Assembly: GCA_934317185.1 (NCBI GenBank)
Contig: CAKREJ010000020.1
Span: 1-19,592 of the forward strand
Source of the DNA: an uncultured Anaerobutyricum sp.
GTDB lineage: Bacteria; Bacillota; Clostridia; Lachnospirales; Lachnospiraceae
Length of the DNA stretch: 19,592 nt
Reading direction: 5' to 3'
Shown here: positions 16,894 to 19,592 of the stretch, piece after piece
Numbering within the stretch: position 1 is the first letter of the stretch
Layout of the letters: each line of letters starts with the position of its first letter
Translations under genes and position numbers: made by a program
Notes under the pieces: model-generated
What the model saw: only the letters and a program-made list of their open reading frames with translations
Database searches by the model: none
Told to the model about the DNA's origin: nothing

Positions 16894-18285
16894 CTAACGT
16901 AAAAATTTACGCCTGATTCTCTCCACAAATGAAAGCTTTCTTGTCTCAATTGTACTGTTACAGGTAATCGTCACTTCCATTCCTGTTGTCTGTATTACCT
17001 TTTCTTCCTCATGATTTTCCGCTTTCATCTTATCGTAAATAATACTTACCGGAAACTTATTATTTAAAATTTCCGCCTCAAAATAATACTCTCCGCTTTT
17101 ACTATATGGCAATTTTAAAACATATTCTCTGCAATCCGATATTTTTTGTGGCGTTTTTCTATAGGATAACTTAGATTCCGTTGTTTGAAGCTTTATTGAA
17201 TTTCCATTTTCAACCAAAAAGTAATCAATATTTATAAAACTGCTGATTGGATTCTGGAAAACTCCCCGTATCTCATACTCGCTTTTCGCTCCTCTTAGTT
17301 TTTTTACATAAAAACTGGATTTTTCCCAGGAAAACAGTTTATCTTCCCCATCATATAAAGCAAATCTTCCTGCATCAGAACGAACTGTCATTTTATTGGA
17401 ACGGAATGTAAACAAGTACGCAATGTGATACGGTCCTATTTTTTTACTTCTTAACAGTGCTTTTACTTCTGCCAAATCCATTATCTGCTGAATTTTCCCT
17501 CGCAATACAGCTTTCTGTTCCCCTGTATAAGCTTCCGGTATCAAAGCATTCTTCATCAATATCTCATCTAAAGATTTTATCAATGCTACCTGAAACAACC
17601 ACGGTGCATGGTTTGTTTCCATCTGCTTTTTACTCATATATTCTAAAAGGAAGTCATAATACTTCGTATATGCTTCATAAGAATTCACTTCTTCGTATCT
17701 ATACGGGTCAAATACTCCCTTCGTATGTTTCTGGCACCCTGTTTTTGTATATCCAAAATAACCTTCTTCGCTAACTGCATCCATAAACAGCTTTAAATAG
17801 GCACATCTGGCTACCAGAGTTGTGTCAAATTTACAATATTCTTTTTTAATTAAAAAGTTAAATACTCCAGGCATAAATGTCTGTTCCAGCATTACATGAT
17901 ATAACCCCTCCTGCATATCGCTGGTATCTGCCTCATTCTGTGGAAAAAATGCGATATTTATTTTATTGTAATTGTCTGACAGCATCTCCCCGGCTGCTTT
18001 TACAGCATTTATATCCAGAGAATCGAATGCACTCTGCACATATACAAGCTCTCCCTGTGCCATTTTTGATGCCTGATTTAAAGAATGTAATATCCCTTTC
18101 CCATTTTCAATCACGGATACAGGAATTCCCTTCACCATATCCTTATCAAAATCTGTTGCTTTTTCTGTTACCACGATTAACTCACAAAAGCTTTTTGTCG
18201 TCTCTTTATTTAAAATATCAGCAATATTATCATGTATGTTTTCCTGAAAATCAGGAATAATCATACTAATCTTCTTTTCAATCAT
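16894..18285 (-). CDS. GT2-like protein without catalytic motifs, with a TagF-linker-type domain
   Basis: The 463-residue protein begins like a GT-A enzyme (KISMIIPDFQENIHDNIADI). Where active GT2 proteins have a VNDGS-type strand it has LIVVTEKATD, and where the DXD should be it has LVYVQSAFDS (about 80-89). A helical segment (about 225-285) and a beta-rich domain (about 300-420) follow in the same order as in the neighbouring 927-aa protein. There is no glycerophosphotransferase domain, and the C-terminus is basic (SFVERIRRKFLR). It looks like a copy of the neighbour's N-terminal half turned into a non-catalytic partner; this is inference. The ATG at 18285 has AAAGGA 6 nt upstream; the upstream TTG is rejected. 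A good promoter precedes it. Confidence 0.7.
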   Translation of the reverse strand: MIEKKISMIIPDFQENIHDNIADILNKETTKSFCELIVVTEKATDFDKDMVKGIPVSVIENGKGILHSLNQASKMAQGELVYVQSAFDSLDINAVKAAGEMLSDNYNKINIAFFPQNEADTSDMQEGLYHVMLEQTFMPGVFNFLIKKEYCKFDTTLVARCAYLKLFMDAVSEEGYFGYTKTGCQKHTKGVFDPYRYEEVNSYEAYTKYYDFLLEYMSKKQMETNHAPWLFQVALIKSLDEILMKNALIPEAYTGEQKAVLRGKIQQIMDLAEVKALLRSKKIGPYHIAYLFTFRSNKMTVRSDAGRFALYDGEDKLFSWEKSSFYVKKLRGAKSEYEIRGVFQNPISSFINIDYFLVENGNSIKLQTTESKLSYRKTPQKISDCREYVLKLPYSKSGEYYFEAEILNNKFPVSIIYDKMKAENHEEEKVIQTTGMEVTITCNSTIETRKLSFVERIRRKFLR

Positions 18286-18325
18286 ATTTCTTCCTTTCAA
18301 TTTCTATAAAACTTCATAATATTTT

Positions 18326-18354
18326 ATTTTATAATTTTCTCCCAATTCTGTCAA
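18326..18354 (-). promoter_or_regulatory. Internal promoter ahead of the GT2-like / GT2-TagF genes
   Basis: The -35 box is a consensus TTGACA (18349-18354), the spacer is 17 bp and the -10 box is TAAAAT (18326-18331); an overlapping TATAAA would give a 15-bp spacer. It lies in the 86-nt gap after the first glycosyltransferase gene. The polymerase and tailing genes could therefore be expressed without that gene. The 5' untranslated region would be about 34 nt. Confidence 0.7.
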
Positions 18355-18371
18355 ATCAGGAAATTTATTTA

Positions 18372-19325
18372 TTATTCATGCACATTCTCTTCAAAATTCA
18401 CTGTATCCCTCACCAGATATATTGGCCGTTTTCTGATTTCCCCAAGAATAACAGATAAATATTCCCCTATAATTCCAAGTAAGAAAAACAAGACAGCAAA
18501 TAACAAACACATAACTACAATAATGGTTGTATAACCTCCCGGAGCTCCGATGTGTATCTTCATATAGATAGAATAGATAATGAGAAGTATACAGGCAATT
18601 CCCGCACCGGTTCCACAAAGTGAAGCTATTTTTAATGGTAAATCTGAATAGCTGATCATTGCCTTAACTGAGAACCGGAATAAATTACGAATGCCATATT
18701 TGCTTCTGCCTCCTGCTCTCTCCCCTGCTACATATTCTATTGTTGTCTTCTTAAACCCAATGCTTTGTACATATGCTCTTAAAAAACGGGAACTTTCACG
18801 AAAGTGCTTTTTTAAAACTTCTGCCGGTTTTTTGGTGACGGCAAAAAAATCTGAGGCATTCTCCTCAAAATGTGTTTCTGAAATACCATTCAATATTTTA
18901 TAAAATAATTTTGACGTAATATTCTTAAAAAGCCCTGCACTTTTATTTGAGGTTCTAACCATGCTAACTACTTCATATCCCTGATGAAATGCCTCTACTA
19001 TCTGTGGAATACATTCTACCGGATGTTGCAGATCTGCATCCATACAAATGATTCCATCTCCACTGCTATAGTCAATTCCCGCTATCATAGCTGCCTCATG
19101 CCCATAATTTCGAGAAAAATGGATTACCTTTACCTTTGTCGATTCCATTGCCAGACGATCCAGTATTGCCGGAGAGGCATCTCTGCTTCCGTCATTAACA
19201 AAAAGCAGCTCATAATCACAGGATAACCCCTCAACTACAGGCAGGATTGCCTGATACATTTTATCCAGAACAGTTTCTTCATTGTATACAGAAATCACAA
19301 TTGATAACTTGTTAATTCTATTCAT
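18372..19325 (-). CDS. Polyprenyl-phosphate glycosyltransferase (GT2, DPM1/GtrB type), first gene of the locus
   Basis: The 317-residue protein has SIVISVYNEE (8-17), LLFVNDGSRDA (40-50), the metal-binding stretch ICMDADLQHP (93-102) and ERAGGRSKYG (202-211). Two C-terminal helices lie at about 231-253 and 265-292, followed by a short charged tail. This is the architecture of GtrB/YfdH/CsbB enzymes, which load one hexose on undecaprenyl phosphate. It is a different subgroup from the 10202-11194 enzyme and has no flippase of its own nearby. The ATG at 19325 is preferred because AAAGGA sits 7 nt upstream. The longer frame from 19385 would begin upstream of the predicted transcription start. It is separated from the next gene by 86 nt containing a promoter. 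Confidence 0.95.
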   Translation of the reverse strand: MNRINKLSIVISVYNEETVLDKMYQAILPVVEGLSCDYELLFVNDGSRDASPAILDRLAMESTKVKVIHFSRNYGHEAAMIAGIDYSSGDGIICMDADLQHPVECIPQIVEAFHQGYEVVSMVRTSNKSAGLFKNITSKLFYKILNGISETHFEENASDFFAVTKKPAEVLKKHFRESSRFLRAYVQSIGFKKTTIEYVAGERAGGRSKYGIRNLFRFSVKAMISYSDLPLKIASLCGTGAGIACILLIIYSIYMKIHIGAPGGYTTIIVVMCLLFAVLFFLLGIIGEYLSVILGEIRKRPIYLVRDTVNFEENVHE

Positions 19326-19356
19326 TGCCTGTCCTTTCTTTCTATTTTCTTTTTCT

Positions 19357-19385
19357 ATAATAGCATTTCCAAAAAGACTTCGCAA
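19357..19385 (-). promoter_or_regulatory. Proximal promoter of the glycopolymer locus
   Basis: The -35 box is TTGCGA (19380-19385), the spacer is 17 bp and the -10 box is TATTAT (19357-19362), with an extended -10 TGC directly ahead of it. The start would fall near 19350, giving a leader of about 25 nt that contains the AAAGGA site. Confidence 0.65.
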
Positions 19386-19478
19386 TCAGGCTTTTTATCC
19401 TCTTACAGCAAGAAGACTCCGACCTCTAAGGTGGGAGATGAATTGCGTCTGTTACCTACTTGATAGAGCATCCTGATT
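19384..19478. other. Structured 95-bp element, possibly an IS200/IS605 (TnpB omega-RNA) right-end remnant
   Basis: The element is bounded by the inverted repeat AATCAGG (19384-19390) and CCTGATT (19472-19478). Inside, CTCCGACC and GGTGGGAG form a hairpin with one mismatch, and GCAAGAAGA before it and GATGAATTGCG after it are arranged as in the 3' end of TnpB omega RNAs read on the plus strand. A tnpB gene would lie to the left on the plus strand; the glycosyltransferase gene is there instead, so this would be a solo remnant. The same bases could alternatively be a structured leader or regulatory site for the minus-strand operon. The resemblance is from memory and unproven. Confidence 0.4.
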
Positions 19479-19566
19479 ATAGTATAGTATCTTTAGTCAA
19501 ATAATAAAAAATTGAGATACAATAAATTGAGATAATAACGCACATTTAGTACTCTTACTATACTAT
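19479..19566. repeat. Inverted repeat ATAGTATAGTA with two internal direct repeats
   Basis: ATAGTATAGTA (19479-19489) and TACTATACTAT (19556-19566) form an 11-bp inverted repeat. Between them AAATTGAGATA occurs twice (19509-19519 and 19524-19534), 15 bp apart. The very AT-rich stretch holds no gene. Spaced direct repeats upstream of a promoter may be a regulator binding site. Confidence 0.45.
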
Positions 19567-19586
19567 CATCTTGTGCTTGTGTTCAA
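19557..19586 (-). promoter_or_regulatory. Possible distal promoter
   Basis: TTGAAC (19581-19586) and TATAGT (19557-19562) are separated by 18 bp. If used toward the left, it would give a leader of about 225 nt containing the direct repeats and the 95-bp structured element. It lies at the window edge, so its context is unknown. Confidence 0.35.
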
Positions 19587-19592
19587 GTATCG

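Noticed and set aside
19282..19476. Plus-strand open frame of 64 codons at the right end
   Set aside because: It starts antisense inside the glycosyltransferase gene, has no ribosome binding site and its second half lies over the structured element.
1..19592. CRISPR arrays, tRNA or rRNA genes, intact transposase or phage genes
   Set aside because: No regularly spaced repeats, cloverleaf-type sequences or recombinase frames were seen on either strand.

Overview
The window is low-GC Firmicute chromosome, most likely a member of the Lachnospiraceae or a related Clostridia family. The signs are strong AGGAGG-type ribosome binding sites, a Phe T-box leader, AT-rich intergenic DNA, a 6S-like RNA and a teichoic-acid-type polymerase. 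Every gene I can support lies on the minus strand, so transcription runs from the right end of the window to the left. The genus assignment is inference; no rRNA or species marker is present.

Left part (1-5180): a phenylalanine operon in the order promoter, T-box leader, pheS, pheT, queA. The promoter (TTGACA, 17 bp, TACAAT) and the T-box, with its terminator hairpin, are clear. A 160-bp imperfect palindrome fills most of the pheS-pheT spacer and includes the pheS stop codon. queA overlaps the pheT stop and runs off the left edge with only its last residues missing.

Middle (5195-7906): a two-gene unit (YihY/BrkB-family membrane protein, then a YdcF/DUF218 protein), a 6S-like RNA with its own promoter and terminator, and a DUF5662-type protein with His/Asp motifs.

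Right part (7965-19592): a surface-glycopolymer locus ending in a strong terminator at 7965-8007. In transcription order it encodes: (a) a polyprenyl-phosphate glycosyltransferase; (b) a GT2-like protein that has lost its catalytic motifs; (c) a 927-aa fusion of a GT2 glycosyltransferase and a TagB/TagF-type polyol-phosphate transferase; (d) a YfhO-family GT-C membrane protein; (e) a second, ArnC/GtrB-like polyprenyl-phosphate glycosyltransferase; (f) a VioA-like sugar-nucleotide aminotransferase; (g) a left-handed beta-helix acyltransferase; and (h) a GtrA-family flippase. Genes d-h overlap or sit 1 nt apart. The simplest reading is that (c) builds a glycerol- or polyol-phosphate glycopolymer, and that (f) and (g) make an N-acylated amino sugar. 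In this reading (e) loads that sugar on a lipid carrier, (h) flips it, and (d) attaches it outside the cell. This three-component arrangement is known from CsbB/GtcA/YfhO-type systems, but here it is fused in one transcript with dedicated amino-sugar biosynthesis. Upstream of the locus (19384-19478) is a structured element that resembles the omega-RNA end of an IS200/IS605 TnpB element.
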